Assembly: GCA_009774625.1 (NCBI GenBank)
Contig: VSOB01000039.1
Coordinates: 1-32,287, forward strand
Length of the DNA stretch: 32,287 nucleotides
Reading direction: 5' to 3'
From: Lachnospiraceae bacterium
GTDB taxonomy: Bacteria; Bacillota; Clostridia; Lachnospirales; Lachnospiraceae
In this document: piece after piece, positions 15,819 through 24,463 of the stretch
How positions within the stretch are numbered: the stretch's first letter is position 1
Layout of the letters: every line of letters starts with the position of its first letter
Notes under the pieces: generated by a model
What the model was told of the DNA's origin: nothing
The model's database searches: none
Seen by the model: only the letters and a program-made list of their open reading frames with translations
Position numbers and translations under genes: made by a program

Positions 15819-18800
15819 TCATTGTTCTGTTTCTTCCAACTCGTTTTTCAGCGAAATGCCATCCAGCTTATCCGGAATCTTAAGCGGAAGCGTGTCGCTG
15901 ACAATCCGCTGCCCTTCATTGGTCAGCGCATTGTTTACCCGCAGCATCTGCGCCCGTACTTTTCCGTTTATTGTGGGAACATTCCCGTTTTCGTCCGGTC
16001 TGATCCAATAGATCCAGACGCCGTCGCTTACTTCCCCAAGCATTCCACTCTCCGGTACATCTGCAAGAATGATCTGTTCTGCATTCAATACGCCCTCTTT
16101 ATCCAGGCCGCCGATCACATTGCCCGATTCATCGTATAAAACCACCATATTGTAGGCGGGATTGCCTTTATATCTTCCCATAAACAACAGGGAACCTGCC
16201 GGAATCTTTTTTTCCGCTCCGTTTTTCTTTTCATAGACGTAATCTTCCTGCAGGATCCCCACAGCGCCTTCGGTACTGTCTGCTTTCACCCCAAAGGATA
16301 CACTGTCGCCGGAAGGTCCCAGAAGATCCAGTTCTGTCATGGAAAGTTTGCTCTGGCCCACGGCTCTCAGTCTTACATAGGCGGCGTCATAGGTGCAGAC
16401 CCACGAATCCTGCTCTGCATTTTCAAAGTAAACAGTCTGGCTTCCCGCCTTTTCTTCCAATGTGCCCTGTTTTACTGTGGTCCACTGGCTGCCGTCCAGA
16501 CTGACCTGGATCTCATACTCTCCGAGAGTCTGCCTGGATGCTGACGTGAATTTTATTCCGCACACAGCCAGCGCCTGGTTCAGATGCAGTTCGATAATGG
16601 CATCTTCGCCGTCTGTATGACCTGTATAGGTGTTCTTTTGGTATTCATTGTCTATTACCTGATAAATCCCGGAAACCGGTGCAGGCTCACAGGGATCCTG
16701 TTCGGTTCCCGGCTCTGTTACGTCGCTGTCGGAAACCATATTGGTATTCACTGTCCACATGGATTTGCTGTGGCTGCCGTCATGAGAGATCCGCACATCA
16801 CCCACCAGCACAGGATCGGCCCGGTATCCGAACTGATCCACCGGTGTGACTTCATAGGTCAGCGCCCGATTGTTTATCGTGGATACATAGTCCGTATAGG
16901 TATTATCCGTGGAAAATCCCACCACCTGACGGATCGGCTGACCGTTTTCATAGTGGTATCTGGCAATTTCATAGCCCAGGATCACCTCAGGATCCGCGGT
17001 ACACTGCAAAGTAATCTTTACTGCATTGGAGTTTTCTTCCACCGTAGCCCGGCCAAAGCTGATTACCTGTTTTCCGCGAATGGAGTTGGAAGTGCCATGT
17101 TCCATTTCATATACCCTTGCATCATCTGTCATATAATACAGGGCTCTCTCTTCCTCCGGAAACTGCTCTGCATAACGGATGGTTTCCCCATCCGGCGTCA
17201 GACCCCAGCGCAGGAAAAACTCTGTCAGATCTTTTTCGGCCGCTGCACAGGCAAGCCGCATCAGATTCTGATCTCTGTCACCGGTCAGCTTCAGAGCACC
17301 GGGTGCAAGAGCGGTGTCTCTTGCATAGCTGTCCACTCTTGCATAAAACAGATTTGTATGCTGTGCTTCATAGCTGTCATATATTTTATAATTGTATCCT
17401 CTGTCATAGGCAAGATGAAGCTGCCAGTACATGGCAAGCTGGGTAAAGACATTGGAAGCCCGGCCTGCCGTATTGGAAGTTACTTTCTGATATACGTTTA
17501 GATACTGGAAACGCACCGTATCATTGCTGTCCTTTCCACCGGCCAGCAATGCAAAATAATTGTTGGTCACTTCGGCCAGAGCATAACATCCCTGGTTGAT
17601 GTTGTGTCCGATCTCATGGGCGATTCCCCAGCCAAAGTATCTGCCGCTGATATATTTCCCGTTGTCCTGGCTGGCTACCGGCTGTGCGGATGCCAGACCC
17701 GGCACAGAGCCCCATTCGATGCCAATGTGATTTCCGGAAGCATACATAAATGCACCAGAAAACATTCTCATATATCGGATGTTCAGATGGCGGGCCGGCA
17801 TACGGTCTGTGGCCGGTGCGTTTTCATCTGCACTCAGGCCCTTATGATGATAAAACAGTTCCAGCATTTCATCCATAGCACGCAGGGACTGATCCAGTTT
17901 CCCGGCCCGTGTCCGGACAGAGCCGCTTCCCAGTCCTGCCAGAATCTGTTCTGCGGATACAGACAGCATCATCTGATCCAGCATAATATCTGTAGCGCCC
18001 AAAATACAATTCTGTTTGTCATAGGGCCGGTTCACCTTATTATCCGCTTCGGTTCCCTCATGTACCTTTTTGTGCAGGGCCTCCTGTTGTGCCACATGTG
18101 TTTCCAGCTCTTCCACATAAGCGGTAATCAACGCCGCCCGCTCTTTTTCATCGGTAACTCCGTACAGATTCAGCACCGGCGCTTTCACACCGCCGCTGAC
18201 ACGCACCGCATACCGGTCTGCTTCATTGCTGCCTGTATACTGTACATAGAGAGCGCCGCCGCCCTCACAGGCCAGACTTTGGATGGCCGGCAGAGTGATT
18301 TCATTGCGGCCTACCCGCAGATCCGCCACCACGCTGGCAAAGGCTCCCGACTCCGCATGGTACTGTGTGGCAACCAACTGCAGTGCCGACCGGGAACCCG
18401 TGCGCAGCTTATCATGCCCCACATAGACTACGATCTGTTCCCCTTCATAGGCAGTCACACCCAGAGGCTGCCATGCGTTCAGGCCACTGAAACCCAAATG
18501 GGAATCATATGCGGAAGCAATCGCCGGATTGATGTTTACTATATCATTGAAACCGGAATCCAGAAGCCCTCTGGCATTTTCCAGCTCCTTCTGCAGGGCA
18601 GTCCGTTCCGGATGGTACTCTCCGCTTTTGGGATCCTTTGTATCCAGACGTGTCTGCAGGGCATCTATGGTTTCTTTTGTCACATCACTTCTCAGAGACG
18701 TGTGCAGATCATCTGCATACAGAGAAAGAATATCATCTTCCAGACTGTCATAGTGATAAAAATTCACCTCTGCCACTACGATATTCCGCAGATTGCCGTA

Positions 18801-21287
18801 TCGGGTAAAACCAAGACGGACCCGGTTGGCGGTAATCGGCTGTGCCAGTTTGATGGCATAATATCTTCTTCCGCCGGCATCTTTCCTCTGTACCACACTG
18901 ACCTGCTTTGCATAGACCCCATTCGGATGTTCTTTGTCATAATAGAAAACCGAAGCGCCGCAAAAGCTGCCAATGTCCTCTGTTTCTGCAAACGTGATGT
19001 AGTTCATTTTGTAGTAGTCATCCAGTGTAAATAAAAGACCTTTGTCCGGAGACACATACTCACCGCCGTCATCCCAGTCCATGACCTGATAGCAGGAACC
19101 AAAATCCTTGTCCACGGTTCCCAGTGCACTGTCGGAAGCGGTATCCAGCGGACTGGATTCCATATTACCCCGTCTGTGGGTTACACTGACAATATGTGCA
19201 CTGACTTTTCCCTTACCTCTGGATTCATTTATAAGGCCATAGGACGGCATCTGCGCCGGCTGGATTGCAATGGTCCGTGCTTCCGAATGGATGGAGGCCG
19301 GCCCCTCTCCCAGATCATTGACTCCTGTCACATAGACCTCATATCTGGTCTGGTCTTTCAATCCCCTGATTTCATAGCTGTTTGCTGCCACACCGGAAAT
19401 TTTCTGATAGGAAGCACTGCCGGATTCCCTGTAATAGATCTGGTAGGTATCTGTGTCCTCCATATCCTTCCAGTTCATACGCAGGCTCCGATATCCTCCG
19501 GTCACTCTCAGATTATCCGGCGCATCAGGCTTTTTGGTTGTTTTGGGAACAGCCTCCACCCATGCTCCGTATCCGCTCCTCCAGGCGCCGTTTACTGACT
19601 GTACCCGCGCTGTATAGACTTCCCCGTTTTTCAGTTTGCTGTCTTTGAAATTTTTTACCTCCAGCCTGTTCGTTGCTGTACGGACAACCTGGGTTTCCCC
19701 ATCATAGCTGATTTCCACTTCATATCCTGTTACGTTTCTGGCCTGATCCCAGGTCAGTGTAAAAGATTTACTGCCGCTTTCTACCTGCAGATTCTGCGGT
19801 ACATCCATTTCCGGTTCCGGAATCCGGTTTTCCATATCGTTTAAAAATTCCACCTGGGTGATTTCCACCAGATTTCCTGTGCCGGCGGCCCCGGTAATCC
19901 GGATCGCCACCTTTTTTACGGCCACCTGGCCGCCCAGATCTATGATAAGGACATTGTCCTCATCGCCTGTTGTATCTGCATGACCGGATATCATCCGGCT
20001 GCTGATCACAGGTTTTCCGTCTTTGATTTCAATTTCAACCGGTGTATCCCCATCTTCCATCTCCACCAAAATCACACCACTGTCAATGGCCTTATCTTCT
20101 TTCATGGAAATCACGATCTTTTCGATTTCTTTTCCGTTATCCGCCTCTTTTCCCAGCAGATGAAAGCCGATCTCTGCCGGATTGTCCTCGGAAAGTGTTT
20201 CCCCTGCTTTATTTTTCAGAGAAATGCCTCCCGCTTCCCGGAACAGATCTTCTGTTTTTCCCGATACCTCTGTTCCTGCCAGATTAAAATTTACGGATAC
20301 CGCATCCCCGGAGAGCCGACTGGTCAAAGAAGAATCCACAGGCACCTGATCTTCTATTTTAGCCCGGCTGTTTGCATAATACTGCAAATCTGACAAGTCC
20401 ATTCCCTTTCCGCTGCTGATGGCATCCAGAATCACATCCCGGTCTGTTTCATCGATCCTGCCGTCTCCATTCCAGTCTCCTGTCAGCATGACGCCGGGAT
20501 GCACGCTGCCCTTTTCATAGGCACAGCCCTCCAGCTCCACAAACCCTGTATAAATGACTGCCGTTTTGATTTCTTCTTCCACATGAATATTTTGTTCATA
20601 ACACTGATAACCCTCTGCCATAACAGCCAGCGTATACTCTCCGGATTCCAGATGCTCAAACAATATGGTTTTCCGGTCGGGACCATCTCCCAGGCTGACT
20701 TTTTCCTGGTAACTTGTCCCATCAGGCCCTTTCAGCGAAACAGAAAAATCTGTCTGCTCTCCGTCCATCATGCCATTCCCCAATACGACCTCGACTCCGC
20801 CGCAGGCCGGGGGAACTGTATAAGAATCATTCCAGTCCAGAGCTTTTTGCTTAGTCAGGTCATTCCTGTCAGGATCTTTTACAACATCCAAATCCTTCTG
20901 CGTTTCCGGCTCCGTTTTATCGGTTTCCGAATCGTCATCATCCGACACTGCGTCATCATCTTCTTCCTCACCGTCGTCTGTCTCGAAGTCGTCCTCGTCC
21001 CTGGTTTCAGGGTCATCAACATCATCCTCGTCATCCTGACCGTCGTCCTCGGTTTCAGAAGTTTCGGTTTCTTCCGTTTCTGAACTGTGTTCTGTCTTTG
21101 TTTCGTTTTCCTGTTCCGTCTGATCTGAGGAGGTATTGCTGCTCCCCGTCTCCCCCTCCTCCTGTGTCACGGTGGCCCACTGAAACCCGTTTCCGGCCCC
21201 TGATGTTTTCTCTTCCTCCGCCTGTGCCGGAAGCGCGCATGTTGCAGCGATGCACAACGCCATCAACCAGGCTGTCATTCGTCTCAT
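15819..21287 (-). CDS. secreted M60-family (enhancin-like) metallopeptidase, multidomain
   Basis: A very large secreted protein of about 1,822 residues. Numbering from ATG 21287, which has AAGGA eight bases upstream; an ATG at 21347 lacks a ribosome-binding site. The order is: signal peptide 1-23 (ending CALPAQA); acidic Asp/Glu-rich low-complexity tract, about 40-130; a beta domain, about 155-250; a dockerin-like calcium loop GDWNGDGRIDETD near 270-282 with a degenerate second half; an adhesive-type beta domain, 330-485; two fibronectin type III domains, about 495-580 and 588-675; a discoidin (F5/8 C)-like domain, 690-845; a helical segment; then the M60 peptidase, about 930-1370. Its zinc site HEIGH is at 1224-1228 with Glu1239 as third ligand. 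Further beta domains follow, including a second discoidin-like one (NEYQKNTYTGHTDGEDAIIELHL). M60 enzymes cleave mucin-type glycoproteins. No wall or membrane anchor is seen. Confidence 0.9.
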   Translation of the reverse strand: MRRMTAWLMALCIAATCALPAQAEEEKTSGAGNGFQWATVTQEEGETGSSNTSSDQTEQENETKTEHSSETEETETSETEDDGQDDEDDVDDPETRDEDDFETDDGEEEDDDAVSDDDDSETDKTEPETQKDLDVVKDPDRNDLTKQKALDWNDSYTVPPACGGVEVVLGNGMMDGEQTDFSVSLKGPDGTSYQEKVSLGDGPDRKTILFEHLESGEYTLAVMAEGYQCYEQNIHVEEEIKTAVIYTGFVELEGCAYEKGSVHPGVMLTGDWNGDGRIDETDRDVILDAISSGKGMDLSDLQYYANSRAKIEDQVPVDSSLTSRLSGDAVSVNFNLAGTEVSGKTEDLFREAGGISLKNKAGETLSEDNPAEIGFHLLGKEADNGKEIEKIVISMKEDKAIDSGVILVEMEDGDTPVEIEIKDGKPVISSRMISGHADTTGDEDNVLIIDLGGQVAVKKVAIRITGAAGTGNLVEITQVEFLNDMENRIPEPEMDVPQNLQVESGSKSFTLTWDQARNVTGYEVEISYDGETQVVRTATNRLEVKNFKDSKLKNGEVYTARVQSVNGAWRSGYGAWVEAVPKTTKKPDAPDNLRVTGGYRSLRMNWKDMEDTDTYQIYYRESGSASYQKISGVAANSYEIRGLKDQTRYEVYVTGVNDLGEGPASIHSEARTIAIQPAQMPSYGLINESRGKGKVSAHIVSVTHRRGNMESSPLDTASDSALGTVDKDFGSCYQVMDWDDGGEYVSPDKGLLFTLDDYYKMNYITFAETEDIGSFCGASVFYYDKEHPNGVYAKQVSVVQRKDAGGRRYYAIKLAQPITANRVRLGFTRYGNLRNIVVAEVNFYHYDSLEDDILSLYADDLHTSLRSDVTKETIDALQTRLDTKDPKSGEYHPERTALQKELENARGLLDSGFNDIVNINPAIASAYDSHLGFSGLNAWQPLGVTAYEGEQIVVYVGHDKLRTGSRSALQLVATQYHAESGAFASVVADLRVGRNEITLPAIQSLACEGGGALYVQYTGSNEADRYAVRVSGGVKAPVLNLYGVTDEKERAALITAYVEELETHVAQQEALHKKVHEGTEADNKVNRPYDKQNCILGATDIMLDQMMLSVSAEQILAGLGSGSVRTRAGKLDQSLRAMDEMLELFYHHKGLSADENAPATDRMPARHLNIRYMRMFSGAFMYASGNHIGIEWGSVPGLASAQPVASQDNGKYISGRYFGWGIAHEIGHNINQGCYALAEVTNNYFALLAGGKDSNDTVRFQYLNVYQKVTSNTAGRASNVFTQLAMYWQLHLAYDRGYNYKIYDSYEAQHTNLFYARVDSYARDTALAPGALKLTGDRDQNLMRLACAAAEKDLTEFFLRWGLTPDGETIRYAEQFPEEERALYYMTDDARVYEMEHGTSNSIRGKQVISFGRATVEENSNAVKITLQCTADPEVILGYEIARYHYENGQPIRQVVGFSTDNTYTDYVSTINNRALTYEVTPVDQFGYRADPVLVGDVRISHDGSHSKSMWTVNTNMVSDSDVTEPGTEQDPCEPAPVSGIYQVIDNEYQKNTYTGHTDGEDAIIELHLNQALAVCGIKFTSASRQTLGEYEIQVSLDGSQWTTVKQGTLEEKAGSQTVYFENAEQDSWVCTYDAAYVRLRAVGQSKLSMTELDLLGPSGDSVSFGVKADSTEGAVGILQEDYVYEKKNGAEKKIPAGSLLFMGRYKGNPAYNMVVLYDESGNVIGGLDKEGVLNAEQIILADVPESGMLGEVSDGVWIYWIRPDENGNVPTINGKVRAQMLRVNNALTNEGQRIVSDTLPLKIPDKLDGISLKNELEETEQ

Positions 21288-21360
21288 AGTGCGTTTCCTT
21301 TCTTTCCGGATCCGTCTCATGCAGAAAAATCCGGACAGTTTTTTCATACGATGTCACAGA

Positions 21361-21388
21361 AATCCTCTCTGCTGTCTGCAGGAGGATT
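21361..21388 (-). other. 5' leader hairpin of the M60 operon
   Basis: AATCCTC and GAGGATT (perfect 7-base arms) lie in the roughly 110-base untranslated leader between the predicted transcription start (about 21398) and ATG 21287. It is too small for any riboswitch I know and lacks a U-tract. It may stabilise the leader. Confidence 0.45.
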
Positions 21389-21404
21389 TGTGCAATGTGG
21401 TACC

Positions 21405-21433
21405 AGTATACTATCATCTTCCATTTTTTTCAA
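21405..21433 (-). promoter_or_regulatory. sigma-A promoter of the M60/cohesin operon
   Basis: Leftward TTGAAA (21433-21428) is followed after 17 bases by TATACT (21410-21405), a strong sigma-A-type match. It lies downstream of the amidase terminator and is the only good promoter in the 336-base gene-free stretch 21288-21623. This suggests housekeeping transcription rather than control by the neighbouring ECF sigma factor. Confidence 0.75.
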
Positions 21434-21494
21434 ACCCATTTTTTTATAAAATCCGTTTTTTCATCCATGTGATTGGGGACGTAGTAAAAGCCCG

Positions 21495-21550
21495 GAAAAA
21501 ACCCGGAAATACGGCGGATATGGATGATATTTCCGCTGTATTTCCGGGTT
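21495..21550 (-). terminator. strong terminator after the amidase gene
   Basis: AACCCGGAAATAC (21500-21512) pairs perfectly with 21538-21550. The stem continues inward through ACGGCGGA/TCCGCTGT with one wobble, giving close to 19 pairs. Read leftwards it ends in TTTTT (21499-21495). It closes the transcript that includes the amidase and lies about 75 bases past its stop codon. Confidence 0.85.
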
Positions 21551-21623
21551 TCAGAAACAGATCATTTTACTTTAGACCGGGTCAGTCAATATATTTTATT
21601 ATGCTGATGCATCCGTACGAAAA

Positions 21624-22658
21624 TCAGGAAACCGGAACGGTCCCGCTCTGTGTTGCCAGATCGTATCTGTTGTACAGCCGGACTGTCAGGGAAGCGCCTT
21701 CTCCCGGAATGATAACAGGCCCGGCATTGCCTATTATCTCCCATTTCTGAAGGGCAGACCAGGTCTGACCGCCGTCCAGACTGTAATCATAATAAAGGAT
21801 ACCGCTCTGTGCATCGCTGCCCTGCAGCACGGCCGTAATCGTTCCATCTGCCGTCTTTGCCGCAGACACAACAGATGCAGTCTCCGGCGGCGTCATATCC
21901 TGTTTTACAGGCGAGGCAGGCGGAGCAACCACTGTCTTTTGTACACCGGAATAATCCACACCCAGTTCGGAAGATTTCAGTCCGAAATATTTGGCTACCC
22001 CCGTAGCATCCAGCCGCCCCAGGGCTACCAGTTTTTCCGGACTGTTAAAAAAAGGCACGTCCACCTCATTGTCAATGTGACAATGCTCAATAATCATAGA
22101 AGGGATGCCAAGTTCTGTGGCATATTTAATCACACCGTAATAATCGGTTCCTCTGTCATTGACCTTTGTCTTGATCCCTCTGCGGTACAGGCCGTAGGTA
22201 TCACACAGTTCATTCAGGATCAGATCTCCGCAGGCATAGCCCTTTGCATAGTTCTGGCCCAGAGAGGGGATCCATACCTCTGCCCCATAGAGACGATTGG
22301 GTACTGCTTTATTGAAGTGAATGCTGAAAAAGAAATCTGCCCCTACCGCGGCGGCCGCTCTGGGACGGTCGGACAAAGACAAATCCTGATCGCCGTACCG
22401 GGTCAGATAAACTGTAACTCCTTCATATTTTTCCAGTTCTTCTTTCATGGCCAGGGCTGTTACCAGTGTGGCATTTTTCTCGTCCATGCCGGGTATCTGT
22501 CCGCCTATGTTGCTGCCTCCGTGCCCCGGATCAATTACCACCACCACCGGGTCTGCCGCCTTGTCCTCTGCTGGTGCGGCATATGTATAAAAAGGGATTG
22601 CCGCCGCAAACACCACCGCCGCAAACAATCCGGATACCACTCTGTTTCTGAATTTCAT
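21624..22658 (-). CDS. secreted N-acetylmuramoyl-L-alanine amidase (Amidase_3)
   Basis: A 344-residue exported cell-wall hydrolase that cuts the bond between MurNAc and the stem peptide. Residues 1-28 are a signal peptide (ending YTYAAPA). The zinc catalytic domain spans about 37-230: His46 in VIDPGHGG, Glu60 in MDEKN, His114 in FSIHFN, and the catalytic Glu191 in MIIEHCH. The EHCHID context is slightly unusual compared with the common E.gFlsN. Residues about 255-344 form a beta-rich C-terminal domain (DAQSGILYYDYSLDGGQTWSAL), probably Ig-like and possibly wall-binding. It follows the coiled-coil gene at 22673 and precedes a strong terminator. Confidence 0.92.
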   Translation of the reverse strand: MKFRNRVVSGLFAAVVFAAAIPFYTYAAPAEDKAADPVVVVIDPGHGGSNIGGQIPGMDEKNATLVTALAMKEELEKYEGVTVYLTRYGDQDLSLSDRPRAAAAVGADFFFSIHFNKAVPNRLYGAEVWIPSLGQNYAKGYACGDLILNELCDTYGLYRRGIKTKVNDRGTDYYGVIKYATELGIPSMIIEHCHIDNEVDVPFFNSPEKLVALGRLDATGVAKYFGLKSSELGVDYSGVQKTVVAPPASPVKQDMTPPETASVVSAAKTADGTITAVLQGSDAQSGILYYDYSLDGGQTWSALQKWEIIGNAGPVIIPGEGASLTVRLYNRYDLATQSGTVPVS

Positions 22659-22672
22659 CGTTTCCTCCTACA

Positions 22673-23269
22673 TCATATTAAATGGATGCTTTCTTCTTCT
22701 GCCAGTTCCTGTTCCTGCTCTTCTTCTCCTTCCGACGGATTCAGTTCCATCCGGTTGGACTTTACGATATTCAGACAGTTCTGCAGGGAATCTATGGTAC
22801 GGTCGAAATGCTGCTGTGTGCTTTCAATGGAATGAGCAATCAGGTTTTCCAGGTTGCCGAGGATATCGTCCGTATACTGCATGGCCGCTGCTTTGACTCC
22901 GTTGGCTTCGATGGTGGCATTGTCCAGGATATCCTGCGCCTGGCGGGTTGCCATTTCCACCACCTCATTGGCCTGGGCATAGGCCTGCTGCATAATCTCA
23001 TGTTCATTGATCAGTTCATTGGTCTGTACGGTAGCCGCATTGATCAGTGCCTCCGCCTTTTCCTTGGCATCCTTTAAAATCGCTTCTTTGTTGCTGATGA
23101 TTTTCTGATATCGTTTGATTTCATCAGGTGTCTTCATACGAAGTTCACGGAGAAGTTCATCGATTTCCTCTTTGTTTACGATTATCTTCGTATTGGACAG
23201 AGCCTGATATTTACAACTGTCAATATACTGTTCGATTTCATCTATCAACTGCTCTATCTTACTGCTCAT
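22673..23269 (-). CDS. DivIVA-like coiled-coil protein
   Basis: A 198-residue protein starting at ATG 23269 (AAAGGTG five bases upstream); an earlier ATG at 23323 lies in the structured element and has no ribosome-binding site. Residues about 1-50 (MSSKIEQLIDEIEQYIDSC, then VNKEEIDELLRELRMKTPDEI) resemble the N-terminus of DivIVA/V-ATPase subunit H-type proteins of Clostridia. The central part is a long coiled coil with heptads rich in Ala, Glu and Gln (AQANEVVEMATRQAQDILDNA). The C-terminal tail is acidic (EGEEEQEQELAEEE). It is soluble, with no membrane segment. Adjacent to a cell-wall amidase, it could be a cell division or polarity scaffold, but that is inference. Confidence 0.8.
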   Translation of the reverse strand: MSSKIEQLIDEIEQYIDSCKYQALSNTKIIVNKEEIDELLRELRMKTPDEIKRYQKIISNKEAILKDAKEKAEALINAATVQTNELINEHEIMQQAYAQANEVVEMATRQAQDILDNATIEANGVKAAAMQYTDDILGNLENLIAHSIESTQQHFDRTIDSLQNCLNIVKSNRMELNPSEGEEEQEQELAEEESIHLI

Positions 23270-23281
23270 TCTTGCACCTTT

Positions 23282-23409
23282 CATTCCCGCAGGCAACGAG
23301 TCAGGCGGATGCGAAGCATCCATTTGACGAAACGCCGCGAGGGTCTGAGCCCCCGCAGCTTAGCTGCGTTATAAATTTGATACCCCATTAGCTTACTGCG
23401 GGGTTTTTG
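23282..23409. repeat. structured intergenic element, possible interspersed repeat
   Basis: This gene-free stretch holds several perfect small hairpins: GGATGC-GAA-GCATCC (23307-23321), CGCAGCT-T-AGCTGCG (23354-23368), and ACCCC/GGGGT (23382-23386 and 23400-23404) followed on the plus strand by TTTTT. CCCCGCAG and CTGCGGGG can also pair across the element. The density of stems, without coding potential, looks like a mobile or dispersed intergenic element of the REP/MITE sort, but only one copy is in this window. It lies between the coaD stop and the DivIVA-like gene and may also act as a transcription terminator. Confidence 0.5.
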
Positions 23410-23412
23410 GCT

Positions 23413-23901
23413 TCATTTTGGGATTCCAAACTTACTAAAAATCATTTTTTCTACGAAATCAGGCACACACCCGGATATATCTCCGCCGAAGCTGGCAATC
23501 TCCCTGACTGTTGTAGAACTCAAATAGGCATATTCCAGACTGGTCGTAAAAAACATCGTATCCAATGCTCCCTTTGACAACAGTCTGTTTGTCTGTGCAT
23601 TCTGCAGCTCGTATTCAAAATCGGTAATTGCCCGCAGTCCTCTTACAATCACATGCACATCCCGTGCTCTTGCATAGTCCACAAGTAAGCCGCTGAAGGA
23701 TTCAATTTTTACATTGGGAATATCCTCAGTGGCTTTTTCCAGTATTTTAACACGTTCTTCCACAGAAAACAATGGCGTTTTCTTGACATTATTCAAAACA
23801 CTCACTATGAGTTCGTCAAAAACAGACGCTGATCTTCTGATGATATCCAGGTGCCCGTATGTAACCGGGTCAAAGCTGCCCGGATAGATTGCGTTTTTCA
23901 T
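23413..23901 (-). CDS. coaD: phosphopantetheine adenylyltransferase
   Basis: A 162-residue enzyme that transfers AMP from ATP to 4'-phosphopantetheine, the penultimate step of coenzyme A synthesis. It has the nucleotidyltransferase motif PGSFDPVTYGHLDII (TxGH-type, His17), RGLRAITDFEYELQ in the middle, and the SSTTVREIASFGGDISG signature near the C-terminus. Tyr replaces the more common Asn before GH. The start overlaps the stop of rsmD (ATGA), so the two are translationally coupled, a pairing common in bacteria. Confidence 0.97.
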   Translation of the reverse strand: MKNAIYPGSFDPVTYGHLDIIRRSASVFDELIVSVLNNVKKTPLFSVEERVKILEKATEDIPNVKIESFSGLLVDYARARDVHVIVRGLRAITDFEYELQNAQTNRLLSKGALDTMFFTTSLEYAYLSSTTVREIASFGGDISGCVPDFVEKMIFSKFGIPK

Positions 23902-24449
23902 CCCATACTCCTCCTCAGGAACATATGCTTGTTCGTTTTGTACCGCTTTTCACGTATCAGAGTAAAGCCCAGCTCTTCCACAAAGGAAAAATCTGTCGGC
24001 AGAGCCGCTTCTATCATAATTAAGGTATCATTTGTCACAAACGCTTCTCTGAAAAGCCGGGCAAGCACCTGCTTTTCCATCCCCTGTCCATATGGCGGAT
24101 CCATAAAAATAAGATCCGCTTTTTCCCGGACGCTGCCCAAAGCAGAAAAAACATCCTGCTGCAGCACCACCGCTCCCTGAGACAGCCTGGTAAATTCCAG
24201 ATTTTCCCGGATGAGCTTTGCCGCCTCTCTGTTATGTTCCACAAAATAGGCTTTCTTTGCGCCACGGCTGAGGGCTTCGATCCCGATGCCGCCGCTTCCG
24301 CTGAACAAATCCAGAAAAACGCAGCCTTCCACATGGGGCTGCAGGATATTGAACAGCGTTTCCTTTATCCTGTCTGTTGTGGGCCTGGTATTTGTCCCCT
24401 CCGGCGTTTTCAGCCGCAGACGACGGGCGCTTCCTGCGATTACTCTCAT
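23898..24449 (-). CDS. rsmD: 16S rRNA (guanine966-N2)-methyltransferase
   Basis: A 183-residue SAM-dependent methyltransferase. MRVIAGSARRLRLKTPEG and RPTTDRIKETLFNIL are RsmD family blocks. The SAM site is LDLFSGSGGIGIEALSRGA (46-64), and DPPY (117-120) is the catalytic motif for N2-guanine methylation. It modifies G966 of 16S rRNA during ribosome assembly. The start has AGGAG eight bases upstream. It is 14 bases downstream of parC and overlaps coaD by four bases. Confidence 0.96.
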   Translation of the reverse strand: MRVIAGSARRLRLKTPEGTNTRPTTDRIKETLFNILQPHVEGCVFLDLFSGSGGIGIEALSRGAKKAYFVEHNREAAKLIRENLEFTRLSQGAVVLQQDVFSALGSVREKADLIFMDPPYGQGMEKQVLARLFREAFVTNDTLIMIEAALPTDFSFVEELGFTLIREKRYKTNKHMFLRRSMG

Positions 24450-24463
24450 GATGGTATCTCCTG

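Noticed and set aside
17604..19034. A long plus-strand open frame (476 codons) inside the M60 gene.
   Set aside because: It lies wholly opposite a well-supported protease gene, has no ribosome-binding site and no family motif, and its Cys/His/Ile-rich product is typical of an antisense shadow.
21288..21347. A 20-residue N-terminal extension of the M60 protein.
   Set aside because: The later ATG has a good ribosome-binding site and yields a standard signal peptide; the earlier one does not. The extension cannot be fully excluded.
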